From an uncultured Actinomyces sp. (GTDB lineage: Bacteria > Actinomycetota > Actinomycetes > Actinomycetales > Actinomycetaceae), in contig CALEXZ010000124.1 of the NCBI GenBank assembly GCA_937926195.1, positions 1-26,681 of the forward strand: DNA of 26,681 bases, read 5' to 3'. This document shows positions 15,897 through 23,079 of the stretch, piece after piece; the stretch's first letter is position 1, and each line of letters begins with the position of its first letter. The position numbers were made by a program, and so were the translations under genes. The notes beneath the pieces were generated by a model. It made no database searches. It saw nothing but the letters and a program-made list of their open reading frames with translations, and was not told the origin of the DNA.

Positions 15897-16648
15897 GAGG
15901 GGCCGGGCCTGCGGTAGCGCTGGACGAAGTCGGTGAGGATGCGGTTGGCGGGACGCACGTCGGCGGCGTCGCAGCGTTCGATGACGGCGGCGCGCTCGTG
16001 CGCGGGGTAGTAGGCGTCCCCGTAGGCCTCGATGCGCACCCGCATCCCTGCGGTGGTGATCTCGGGGTGGAACTGGGTGCCGTAGACGTTGCGGCCCCAG
16101 CGGCCCATCTGGATGGGGCAGCGCTCGCCCGTGGCCAGGACGACGCCACCACCGGGTAGCTCGGCCACCGACTGGGAGTGGCCGACGTAGGCCCTGAAGG
16201 ACGGTGCCAGGGGTGCGGTGAGCGGGTCGGCGCAGCCCTCGTCGGCGAGCGTCATGACGGGGGCCTGGAGCTCTTCACCGGTGTCGTCGCGCAGGCTGCC
16301 GCCCAGGGCGAGGACGATCGCCTGCAGACCAAAGCACAGGCCGAGGGTGGGCATGTCCTCCTCGACGAGCCGCGACGACAGCCCGAGGACCCGCTCGCGC
16401 AGCGCCGCGTGGGCAGGGTCGGTCGACAGCGGGCCCGTAAGCGACAGCGGGGAGCCGGTGATGATGACGCCGGACCAGGCGCTCAGGTCGAGGGACCGCG
16501 GGTCCGGGCAGTCGTCGTCGAGAAGCCTCATGACCTCAAGGCCCCGGCCGGGGGCCAGACCCGCCATCTGGTCGAGGACCGCGAACTCGTCGTCGGCGAT
16601 GGCACCGGGGCGCCGGCACACGGCGAGGAGGAAGGGGAGAGCGCTCAC
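15893..16648 (-). CDS. Class I glutamine amidotransferase-like protein
   Basis: A 251-residue GATase1 domain protein with no attached synthase. The triad is intact: nucleophile Cys105 in LGLCFGLQA, and His194 and Glu196 in QFHPE. The oxyanion-strand block VIITGSP is also present. The start is GTG at 16648, nine bases after the zur stop. The end overlaps the ligase gene by ATGA. Stand-alone proteins of this group include GuaA-like hydrolases and gamma-glutamyl hydrolases. Tight coupling to a GCS2 ligase suggests that it either supplies ammonia to the ligase or processes its gamma-glutamyl product (inference). Confidence 0.87.
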   Translation of the reverse strand: MSALPFLLAVCRRPGAIADDEFAVLDQMAGLAPGRGLEVMRLLDDDCPDPRSLDLSAWSGVIITGSPLSLTGPLSTDPAHAALRERVLGLSSRLVEEDMPTLGLCFGLQAIVLALGGSLRDDTGEELQAPVMTLADEGCADPLTAPLAPSFRAYVGHSQSVAELPGGGVVLATGERCPIQMGRWGRNVYGTQFHPEITTAGMRVRIEAYGDAYYPAHERAAVIERCDAADVRPANRILTDFVQRYRRPGPS

Positions 16649-16657
16649 GCTCGCAGG

Positions 16658-17110
16658 CTACCGCGTGTCGTGCCCGTCCTCGGCAAGGGCCGAGCACTGG
16701 GCACACAGGCCGAAGAACTCAGCCGTGTGCTCCATGTGCGTGAACCCGTGGGACGCGGAGATCCGCGAGACCCAGCTCTCCAGGGCGGCGTCGGAGACCT
16801 CGACGGCGTGCCCGCAGCGGCGGCACACGAGGTGGTGATGGTGGTGGCCCAGGTCTGCGCAGGAGCGGTAGAGGGTCTCGCCGTCGGTGTTGCGGACCTG
16901 GTCGACGTCCCCGGCCTCCGCCATGGCGGTCAGGGTGCGGTAGACGGTGGCGAGCCCGACCTTGGTGCCCTCGGCCTCCAGGGCGGAGTGGATCTGCTGC
17001 GCGGAGCGGAACTCGGCGGTGCGGGTGAGCAGGTCGGCGACGGCGGCCCGCTGCCAGGTGGCTCGGGGCCGCGCGGAGGTGGACCCTGCGGTGGAGCGTG
17101 CCGTCGTCAT
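16658..17110 (-). CDS. zur: Fur-family zinc uptake regulator (Zur)
   Basis: A 150-residue Fur-superfamily repressor. The winged helix spans about residues 18-80 (TWQRAAVADLL.., VGLATVYRTLTAMAEAG). The dimerisation part has a run of five histidines (89-93) followed by C96-x2-C99, and a second pair C136-x2-C139, giving the structural zinc site. I call it Zur rather than Fur because it is the fourth gene of the znu operon. The ATG overlaps the znuB stop and has AGGAGG upstream. It probably represses the whole operon through the site before znuA when zinc is sufficient. Confidence 0.9.
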   Translation of the reverse strand: MTTARSTAGSTSARPRATWQRAAVADLLTRTAEFRSAQQIHSALEAEGTKVGLATVYRTLTAMAEAGDVDQVRNTDGETLYRSCADLGHHHHHLVCRRCGHAVEVSDAALESWVSRISASHGFTHMEHTAEFFGLCAQCSALAEDGHDTR

Positions 17111-18030
17111 GAGGAGACCTCCTGCTGGCCGGTGGTGACGACGTCGAGCATATCGGTCCCGTGTCCGCGTCTGCGGCGGCCCGCGGCCTCACGCCCGGCG
17201 CTGACGAGAGCGGTCAGGGCGTACAGGCACACGAGCAGGACGACGATCGTGGCGCCCGGCGAGGCGGCGACGACGTAGGTGATCGTCAGGCCGGTGACGC
17301 AGCTGAGCACGCCGATGATCATGGCCAGGTGCATCGTGCGGGCGAAGGAGTGCGACACGAGCTGGGCGACGGCCACCGGCACGATCATGACGGCGGAGAC
17401 GAGCAGCGCCCCCACCACGCGCATGGACACCGAGACGGTCAGGGCGGCGACGACGGCGACGGTCACGTTGAGCACGCCGGTGGGCAGGCCGGTGGCGCGG
17501 GCGAACTCCTCGTCGTTGGACAGGGAGAACAGGGGGCCGCGCAGCCCCAGGCCGACGAGGAGGACGGCGGTGGCCAGCACCGCGGTGTAGACGACGTCCT
17601 CGGGTGAGACCGTGGAGATGGAGCCGAAGAGGTAGGAGTTGAGGTTGGTGGTGGTGCCGCCGGCGAGCTTGATGAGCAGGACGCCCCCGGCGATGCCCCC
17701 GTAGAAGAGGATCGCCAGGGCGACGTCGCCGCGGGTGCGGCCGCGGGCCCGGATGACCTCGATGAGGACGGCCCCAAGGACGGAGACGATGACGGCGCAG
17801 GGCACGGCGAGCGCGTCCTGGGGGCTGAGGTTGGCGACGCCCCCGGCGATCCAGCCGAGCGCGACGCCCGTGAGCGCAATGTGGCCGACCCCGTCGCCCA
17901 GCAGGGCCAGGCCGCGCTGGACGAGGTAGGTGCCCACGACCGGGGCCGCCAGACCCACGAGGACGGCGACGACGAGGGCGCGCTGCATGAGCGGGCTGGA
18001 GAGCATCTCCGCCAGCGTGTCCGGGCTCAT
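17107..18030 (-). CDS. znuB: Zinc ABC transporter permease ZnuB
   Basis: A 307-residue ABC-3 family permease with about eight hydrophobic segments. Conserved stretches are LVGLAAPVVGTYLVQRGLALLGDGVGHIALTGVALGW near the N-terminus and SMRVVGALLVSAVMIVPVAVAQL in the middle. The tail is basic (GRRRRGHG). It forms the membrane channel for zinc delivered by ZnuA and driven by ZnuC. It overlaps znuC upstream and zur downstream by ATGA. Manganese is the main alternative substrate, but the Zur and His-rich ZnuA neighbours favour zinc. Confidence 0.93.
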   Translation of the reverse strand: MSPDTLAEMLSSPLMQRALVVAVLVGLAAPVVGTYLVQRGLALLGDGVGHIALTGVALGWIAGGVANLSPQDALAVPCAVIVSVLGAVLIEVIRARGRTRGDVALAILFYGGIAGGVLLIKLAGGTTTNLNSYLFGSISTVSPEDVVYTAVLATAVLLVGLGLRGPLFSLSNDEEFARATGLPTGVLNVTVAVVAALTVSVSMRVVGALLVSAVMIVPVAVAQLVSHSFARTMHLAMIIGVLSCVTGLTITYVVAASPGATIVVLLVCLYALTALVSAGREAAGRRRRGHGTDMLDVVTTGQQEVSS

Positions 18031-18851
18031 GGCTGCTCCTGTCGGGGTCGGGCGCTCAGGGCCGGGGCGTGGTGCGTCACAGGCCGGGTGTGCGGGTGCT
18101 CGTGCCCGTGGACGGCGCTGGTGCGGGAGAGGGTGGCGTGCAGCGCCTGGTGGTCCGCACCGAGCTCGTCGACGGGGGCGTCGAGGGCGACGCGTCCCTC
18201 GTCAAGGACCACCGCCCGTTCGACGACGTCGGCGAGCTCACCCATCTCGTGCAGGACGGTGACGAGGGTGAGCCCACTGCGGCGCAGGCCGTCGAGGATC
18301 TCGGCCAGGGACTGGCGGCTGGCGCGGTCGATGCCGGCCAGGGGCTCGTCGAGCAGCAGCAGCTCAGGGCGGCGCACGAGGGCGCGGGCGATGAGCACGC
18401 GCTGCATCTGGCCGCCGGAGAAGATCTGCACGTGCTCGTTGGCACGGTGGGCCAGCCCGACGGCGTCAAGCGCACTCATGGCGGCCTCACGGGCGCGCCG
18501 CCCCCTGTCGGCGAGGGGGCGGCGGGGCCCGAGCAGGCCTGAGCGGACCACCTCCAGGGCGGTGGCGGGCACGCCAGAGGCCGAGCCGATGCGCTGGGGG
18601 ACGTAGCCCACACGCTCCCAGCTGACGCTGCGCCGGGAGGTGACGTCGCTGCCGAAGAGGCGCACGGTGCCTCGCGACAGGGGCAGCAGCCCGAGGATGG
18701 TGCGCACGAGGGTCGACTTGCCCGAGCCGTTGGCGCCCAGCAGGGCGACGGACTGCCCGTCCTCGACGAGGAGGTCGACCTCGTCGAGGACGAGCGTGTC
18801 ACCCAGGACGACGCTGACCCCGTCGACCTGGATGGGGGTACCGGTGCTCAC
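18027..18851 (-). CDS. znuC: Zinc ABC transporter ATPase ZnuC
   Basis: A 274-residue ATPase. Motifs are Walker A GANGSGKST (39-47), Q-loop VGYVPQR, signature FSGGQMQR, Walker B ELLLLDEPLAGID and H-loop VLHEMGEL. The last 30 residues form a histidine-rich tail (HGHEHPH.., THH), often seen in zinc transporters and possibly a metal sensor or store. The start is GTG at 18851, overlapping the znuA TGA by four bases. Confidence 0.93.
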   Translation of the reverse strand: MSTGTPIQVDGVSVVLGDTLVLDEVDLLVEDGQSVALLGANGSGKSTLVRTILGLLPLSRGTVRLFGSDVTSRRSVSWERVGYVPQRIGSASGVPATALEVVRSGLLGPRRPLADRGRRAREAAMSALDAVGLAHRANEHVQIFSGGQMQRVLIARALVRRPELLLLDEPLAGIDRASRQSLAEILDGLRRSGLTLVTVLHEMGELADVVERAVVLDEGRVALDAPVDELGADHQALHATLSRTSAVHGHEHPHTRPVTHHAPALSARPRQEQP

Positions 18852-19840
18852 TTGCAGGCGAGTGCGGTGCGCAGGGCCTCGAGGTTCGCGTTCATGCCCG
18901 CGGCGTAGTCACCGGCCTCGGGACGCGACTCCATGGGGGACAGGACGGCGGTGGTGGCGCCGGTCTCGGCGGCCAGGGCCTGGGCCGTCTCGGCGGAGAC
19001 GAGCTCCTCGGTGAAGATGGTCGTCGTGCCGGTCTCCTCAACGACCTGCTTGACGGCGGCGAGCTCGGCCGGGCTGGGCTCGGAGTCGGGGTCGATGCCG
19101 GAGACGGAGACCTGGGTGAGGTGGTAGCGGTCCGCGAGGTAGCCGAAGGCCGCGTGGGAGGTCACGAAGGTGGTGCGCTCGCAGGTGGCCAGGCCGCTGG
19201 AGTAGTCCTCGTCGATGCCCTTGAGGGTGTTCACGAGCTCACTGAGCCGGGACTGGTAGGCGGAGGCGTTGTCCGGGTCGGCCTTCTCCAGAGCGGCCTC
19301 GATGGCGTTGGCGGCCTGGACCATGCGGTTGGGGTCGAGCCAGAAGTGCGGGTCGGCCTCGTCGGCGTGGTCGTGGTCGTGGTCGGCCTCGTGGGTGGCG
19401 TCGTGGTCGTGGTCGGCCTCGTGGTCGTGGTCGTGGTCCGCGTCCTCGTGGTGGACGAGGTCGACCGAGCCGGCCAGGTCAAGGACGGTCGGGCCGTCGA
19501 TCTGTCGCAGGGCCTCGTCGAGGGAGGCCTGGAAACCGGAGGCGTAGGCGACGAGGTCGGCCTTCTCCAGGGCGGAGACGTCCGCGGGGGCCAGCTCGAA
19601 GTCGTGCGGCTCGACGTTGGTGGGCGTGACGCTGGTGACGTTGACGTTCTCGCCGCCGATCGCCTCGACGAGGTACTGGATGGGGTAGAAGGACGCGGCG
19701 ACGTCGAGGACGCCGTCGGAGGGGCCGCCTGAGGAGGCGGTGTCGGAGGAGGAGGTGCCGCAGGCGGCCAGGGCGCCCGCGAGGGCGAGGCAGGCGACGG
19801 CGGCAAGGGGACGGCGCAGGGAACGGGAGACGCTACTCAT
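18848..19840 (-). CDS. znuA: Zinc-binding lipoprotein ZnuA
   Basis: A 330-residue cluster A-I solute-binding lipoprotein. The signal peptide ends in a lipobox with Cys27 (LAAC). Likely zinc ligands are His79 (NVEPHDFE), His165 (DPHFWLDP) and His229 (TSHAAFGYLA). Residues 130-165 form a flexible Asp/His-rich loop of repeated DHDH and EADHDHD units, a hallmark of zinc rather than manganese binders. I prefer the ATG at 19840 over the in-frame ATG at 19855, because the signal peptide then begins normally and a -10-like GAGAAT sits seven bases upstream, consistent with a leaderless transcript. It is the first gene of the zinc operon. Confidence 0.93.
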   Translation of the reverse strand: MSSVSRSLRRPLAAVACLALAGALAACGTSSSDTASSGGPSDGVLDVAASFYPIQYLVEAIGGENVNVTSVTPTNVEPHDFELAPADVSALEKADLVAYASGFQASLDEALRQIDGPTVLDLAGSVDLVHHEDADHDHDHEADHDHDATHEADHDHDHADEADPHFWLDPNRMVQAANAIEAALEKADPDNASAYQSRLSELVNTLKGIDEDYSSGLATCERTTFVTSHAAFGYLADRYHLTQVSVSGIDPDSEPSPAELAAVKQVVEETGTTTIFTEELVSAETAQALAAETGATTAVLSPMESRPEAGDYAAGMNANLEALRTALACK

Positions 19841-19878
19841 GCAAATAATTCTCATTCTAATTGGGCGGTGGCGTCAAA
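19841..19878 (-). promoter_or_regulatory. znuA promoter with Zur-box-like site
   Basis: On the minus strand TTGACG (about 19877-19872) is followed after 18 bases by GAGAAT, then seven bases to the ATG at 19840. A rare AT-rich stretch, AATGAGAATTATT (19857-19845), with AAT..ATT symmetry overlaps the -10 and resembles Fur/Zur boxes. Bound Zur would block RNA polymerase. Identification rests on position and base composition. Confidence 0.55.
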
Positions 19879-19934
19879 CCTGTGTCGGGGTGGACCGTCT
19901 CACGCGACACCCCGGCAGCGGGCTGCGGCCGCCC

Positions 19935-20294
19935 ACCCGGATCCTGCGGCGGCTGTCGTTCACCGCCGCACCGCTGGGGGAGCCGGACAACTTGATCCTG
20001 GATGAGCCCTTCGTCGGTCTGGACCCGGAGGGCGTGAGGTGGCTTGGGACCTGTTGAGGGACTTCGCCTACGAGGGGTGGGCGATGCTGGTCTCGTCTCA
20101 CCTGCGCCCGGAGGAGCTGGGCGGTCGAGCATGCGGGGCGCAACTTCTGGTTCGTCATTGGCGTGAGCGAGGTGGTCCAGGCCGTCACGGAGGCCGGGGC
20201 CGGTGTTGAGGAGGCGGTTGCCTCGCGAGGCACGATCTTCGACTTCTATTCCGGTGCGGATGCGCGGGGCCGCAAAGAGGCGGCGGCATCATGA
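19935..20294 (+). pseudogene. Remnant of an ABC transporter ATPase
   Basis: Only the C-terminal half of an ATPase can be traced. Walker B and D-loop text NLILDEPFVGLDPEGVRWL is in one frame. After a shift near 20043 the frame reads DLLRDFAYEGWAMLVSSHL. After a second shift near 20122 it reads NFWFVIGVSEVVQA through to a TGA at 20292-20294. Walker A and the signature are missing. It resembles bacitracin/lantibiotic-type exporter ATPases. Not functional. Confidence 0.75.
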
Positions 20295-20554
20295 GAGCGA
20301 CGACGAGGCCCGGTTTCGGGCATCTGCTCCTCGCGGAGCTGTACAAGGCGACGTGCTCGTTGACCGTCTGGGTCCTGATGGGCGCCACAGTGGTTGCCGT
20401 GTGCGTCTGCGCCGTCGGAGTACCTGGGCTGCAGACGGCCTCGCTGTTCGCCATGCTCCTGGGGTGTGGGCTATGGGGGCGGAGTATCCGGGCTCTTCCC
20501 CATCGAGGGTGTAGCGGTGGTGCGACACGGGGCAACGTATTGGTGCGCGGGTAG
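20291..20554 (+). pseudogene. Truncated ABC transporter permease
   Basis: An ATG overlapping the ATPase-remnant TGA (ATGA) opens an 87-residue frame. It begins GHLLLAELYKATCSLTVWVL and continues into a hydrophobic segment (GATVVAVCVCAVGV), the usual N-terminus of an ABC-2 permease. It then turns into unrelated sequence and stops at 20554, just before the left end of an IS. Deletion or IS insertion removed the rest. Confidence 0.65.
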
Positions 20555-20556
20555 AG

Positions 20557-20612
20557 GTCGAGGTCTTCCGACGATGGGAGTTGTCACACCGCCATCATCG
20601 GAAGACCTCGAC
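20557..20612. repeat. IS left-end inverted structure
   Basis: 21-base arms with one mismatch (20557-20577 and 20592-20612), built on GAGGTCTTCCGA and its complement, flank a 14-base loop and end at the transposase ATG. The GGTCTTCC start fits ISL3-type terminal repeats, and the internal copy can fold into a hairpin over the transposase start, perhaps limiting read-in translation. Confidence 0.6.
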
Positions 20613-20780
20613 ATGTCCGACGCCACCTTCACGTGCCCTGACCTGACCACCTTCGCCGGGTCGGACGACCTCGGTCTTTTGGCCACCGGCCGGCTCGTCG
20701 AGCCTGAACGCGCAGTGCCGGCCTGCCGGGGCATCGAGCCTGCCGACTGGTGCCGCAGGTGCGGCTGTCAGGGGTGCCGT
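20613..20780 (+). pseudogene. ISL3-family transposase, N-terminal fragment
   Basis: An ATG directly after the hairpin opens a frame whose first 55 residues match the start of actinobacterial ISL3 transposases: MSDATFTCPDLTTFAG, the DDLGLLATGRLVEPERAVPAC region, and the zinc-ribbon WCRRCGCQG. The similarity then ends; the frame continues to 20837 antisense to the next gene. The catalytic domain and right end are absent. The breakpoint falls within a few bases of the stop of the 20782-21171 gene. Confidence 0.7.
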
Positions 20781-20781
20781 G

Positions 20782-21171
20782 TTAGAAATCGTCCGAGCCC
20801 AGGATATCCGCCTCAAGACTGTCCGCAATCTGGGTGATTCGTTCGATCGAGTCGGTCACCTCGTGGGGGTCGACATCCTTCAGGGGCATCGCCGTCGCGA
20901 CCATCGCAATATCCTCCTCGACAATAATCCCCCCGAGAATCATGCCCGACAGGCGCCGCGCCGCATCATAGGCCTGGTCGGGACTCAAGTTGCCGACCGG
21001 GGAGGTGACCTTGAACCAGTCCGCCCCAGAATCGTTGTGGGCGTGCTCAACGAAGACGACCTGGCTCCTCAGGTTGTCGACATTGAAGACGAGCTTCAGC
21101 AGTCCCTCCCCGAGGACCTCGTGCTTGTATGTTCGATCGATGAACTTGACTAGGTCTTCCCACGTAGCCAT
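20782..21171 (-). CDS. YbjN/CesT-like small acidic protein
   Basis: A 129-residue cytoplasmic protein with an excellent AGGAGG ribosome site before the ATG at 21171. The alternating strand pattern (LLKLVFNVD, SQVVFVEHA, DWFKVTSPVG, GGIIVEEDIAMVATAMPL) and a C-terminal helix ending IADSLEADILGSDDF resemble the YbjN / type III secretion chaperone-like fold. That fold often binds partner proteins. The actual partner is unknown. It is the last of five small minus-strand genes. Confidence 0.75.
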   Translation of the reverse strand: MATWEDLVKFIDRTYKHEVLGEGLLKLVFNVDNLRSQVVFVEHAHNDSGADWFKVTSPVGNLSPDQAYDAARRLSGMILGGIIVEEDIAMVATAMPLKDVDPHEVTDSIERITQIADSLEADILGSDDF

Positions 21172-21283
21172 GGCTGCCTCCTTGTTGTTTCTATGATTGC
21201 CTGTCCGACAAGACGGGGACTCATCGACGAGATGGCATAGGCGCATTGGGTCACGGCGAACCCCTCGCCGATTCAGGTCGCGA

Positions 21284-21496
21284 CTACCACCGCTTCTTGA
21301 GGTAACTCGGGTCGACGTCGACGTCGACCTCCGTGTCGCTGAACAGGCCACTGATGGTGAAGTGGACGCGGCAGCTCGAGCCGCTCCAGCTCGAACTCAG
21401 GACAACGCCTTTCGATCCCGCGGGCACATCCTGCGAGAAGAGCCCACCTTTGATCTCGACAACAGCCTCAACTTTGTCGCCCTGCGAGAATGACAT
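21284..21496 (-). CDS. Small SH3-like beta-barrel protein, unknown function
   Basis: A 70-residue protein starting MSFSQGDKVEAVVEIKGGL, then VPAGSKGVVL, RVHFTISGLF and an acidic DVDVDP before a basic end. The GD-V, G-GVV and V-F pattern suggests a small all-beta SH3/KOW-like barrel. A purine-rich stretch (GAAAGAAGAAG) precedes the ATG. Real-gene status rests on this pattern, the ribosome site and its place in the cluster; function not recognised. Confidence 0.65.
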   Translation of the reverse strand: MSFSQGDKVEAVVEIKGGLFSQDVPAGSKGVVLSSSWSGSSCRVHFTISGLFSDTEVDVDVDPSYLKKRW

Positions 21497-21540
21497 TTTC
21501 TGCTTCTTCTTTCAGTTAGTTGGACTCCCGCATCCGGACC

Positions 21541-21840
21541 TCACCAGTATCGCGAGTCCCAGTCGACGGCGTCCTCCAGGGTCGCACTGCCCGAGCTGGT
21601 GGCGCAGTACCCGTACACGGCCTCTCTGACCCCCGCGCGGTTGCCGGGGTCGTAAGTCACCAGATCGTGCTCGTCCAACAGGTCTTGCAGCACGTCGGCC
21701 TGCTCGTCGCCGTTCATGTCATAGAACTCCGAGCAGGTGGTGTCTCCTGCGCTTGAGCACCCTGCCAGTGGGAGGACGCCGACCGCCAGCACGAGACAGG
21801 CGGCGAGGCGACGGGAACGAGTAGACGCGGATACGGTCAT
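21541..21840 (-). CDS. Small secreted lipoprotein
   Basis: A 99-residue protein with a basic N-terminus, a hydrophobic core (LAACLVLAVGVLPLAGC) and a lipobox with Cys28 (LAGC). The mature part is about 70 residues, acidic and helical, with two further cysteines (TTCSEFYDM and YGYCA) that could form a disulphide. The shape resembles small HdeA-like periplasmic helical proteins. The exact role is unknown. Confidence 0.75.
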   Translation of the reverse strand: MTVSASTRSRRLAACLVLAVGVLPLAGCSSAGDTTCSEFYDMNGDEQADVLQDLLDEHDLVTYDPGNRAGVREAVYGYCATSSGSATLEDAVDWDSRYW

Positions 21841-21894
21841 GGCATCTCCTTTGTCGTGGTGTGGGTTCTTGTCATGGGGCCGGTGACGTGGAGC

Positions 21895-22380
21895 TCACAG
21901 CTCCTCGTTGATGCCGCCGAGTCGTTTGGCGGCCATCCTCAGTGCGCGCTCCTTGGCGGCGAATCCGCCGCCCACCATCGCAACGCGCCCGACCCACGCC
22001 GTCTTGGGCATGGACTCGACGGTGACCACGGTCCTGGGGCCCTCGTCCATCGGCACCGCCTCGCCGCCGTCCTGGCCGGCCGCGGCCTCCACTGACACCC
22101 GCACCGTGGAGCCGTAGTCGCCGTCGATCACGAGGGCGCTGGGCCTGGCATCGATGAGGAGATGGCCCTCCGCGACACTGAACACCCGCATACCGGGTGT
22201 TGCCCCGGCGGCTCGCCGGTAGGCGTCCAGGACGCTCTCGGGCGGGGCGAGCATGATCCGCTTCTCCCAGTCTGTCGGCTCGAACTGCGTGAGGTCTGCG
22301 GGCGGCCCGAATCCCCGGAAGGTTAGGTAGGCCTGCAGCGCCCCGACGCCGATGCCCAGGACCATGAGCAGGGCGGTCAT
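21895..22380 (-). CDS. Membrane-anchored protein of unknown function
   Basis: A 161-residue protein with one N-terminal hydrophobic segment (LLMVLGIGVGALQAYLTF) and a soluble domain with beta-rich text (RVFSVAEGHLLIDARPSALVIDGDYG, RTVVTVESMPKTAWV). The ATG at 22380 is one base after the stop of the upstream gene, so the two are coupled. It may be a distant paralogue of that gene, as both have an N-terminal anchor plus a beta-rich domain of similar size. Function not recognised. Confidence 0.7.
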   Translation of the reverse strand: MTALLMVLGIGVGALQAYLTFRGFGPPADLTQFEPTDWEKRIMLAPPESVLDAYRRAAGATPGMRVFSVAEGHLLIDARPSALVIDGDYGSTVRVSVEAAAGQDGGEAVPMDEGPRTVVTVESMPKTAWVGRVAMVGGGFAAKERALRMAAKRLGGINEEL

Positions 22381-22381
22381 G

Positions 22382-22807
22382 TCACTCGCCCACGGGGCGG
22401 GTCGTCACCTGAGCGCGGGGATCGAGGAGCTGGATCTCCTTGACGAAGGCGCTCAGCCGCATCCGCAGGGTGTGGGCCTTGTTGGGGGTGCCGGACTTCT
22501 CGCTCCACCGGATCACCTCGACCGTCGCCCGGCACTTCCCACCGTCCTGGCTGGTCTCCAGGGCGATCTGCTGACGGATCCCCGTGACCAGCGGACTCTG
22601 GGCGATCATGGGGTTACCGTCGTCGGTGATCTTCCATGTGCTCCCTGCGACTTTCCGGACGAAGACTTCACGCACCCTCTCCGCCGGCAGCGTGGTCACC
22701 ACGATCCGGGCCGCCATGCCGCTGCGAAGGTAGTTCGAGTAGGCGTTGAGAACGACGACACCGACGCCAATGAAGACAATGAAGTAAACGAAAGCGACAA
22801 CTTCCAC
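22382..22807 (-). CDS. Membrane-anchored protein of unknown function
   Basis: A 141-residue protein starting at GTG 22807 with AGGAGG seven bases upstream; a longer in-frame start upstream lacks this. Residues 1-20 (VAFVYFIVFIGVGVVVLNAY) form a membrane anchor. The rest has strands around ARIVVTTLPAERVREVF, STWKITDDG and KCRATVEVIRW. It is the first gene of the five-gene minus-strand cluster, divergent from the response regulator. Function not recognised. Confidence 0.72.
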   Translation of the reverse strand: MEVVAFVYFIVFIGVGVVVLNAYSNYLRSGMAARIVVTTLPAERVREVFVRKVAGSTWKITDDGNPMIAQSPLVTGIRQQIALETSQDGGKCRATVEVIRWSEKSGTPNKAHTLRMRLSAFVKEIQLLDPRAQVTTRPVGE

Positions 22808-23079
22808 AACATCTCCTCCTGTCCCGCTGTCCCGCCTGTCCTGCGGGCACTTACTCGCGACAGTCCCGACGTTAAGCGTCCCGGCGAGAGTCATCCAGGT
22901 TCATTACTCGTATACAAGAACTGCACCTTGACCACGAGTCGGGGAGCCTGCGGCCTACGTGGCGCGATGCGTTGGCCCGGGGGCAGATGCGCTAGCCTGG
23001 GGTCAGGTACCCGTTGCCCCGCCGAACGTCCCCCACACGGTCCCTATGGCGAGCATCCCCGACCCCGCACAGGCCCAGT
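22808..23079. promoter_or_regulatory. Divergent promoter region between small-protein cluster and response regulator
   Basis: 272 bases with no gene. It holds an AT-richer patch with GTATAC (22910-22915) and an inverted pair ACTCGT (22906-22911) / ACGAGT (22934-22939). TTGACC on the + strand (22928-22933) is a possible -35, but no matching -10 is clear. The shared region suggests that the response regulator may control both sides (inference). Confidence 0.35.

Noticed and set aside
19121..19732. Plus-strand ORF with long Val runs, and repetitive GTGGTCGTG-type DNA near 19365-19445
   Set aside because: It is the antisense of the Asp/His-rich loop of znuA. The repeats are explained by His/Asp codons, not by a satellite repeat.
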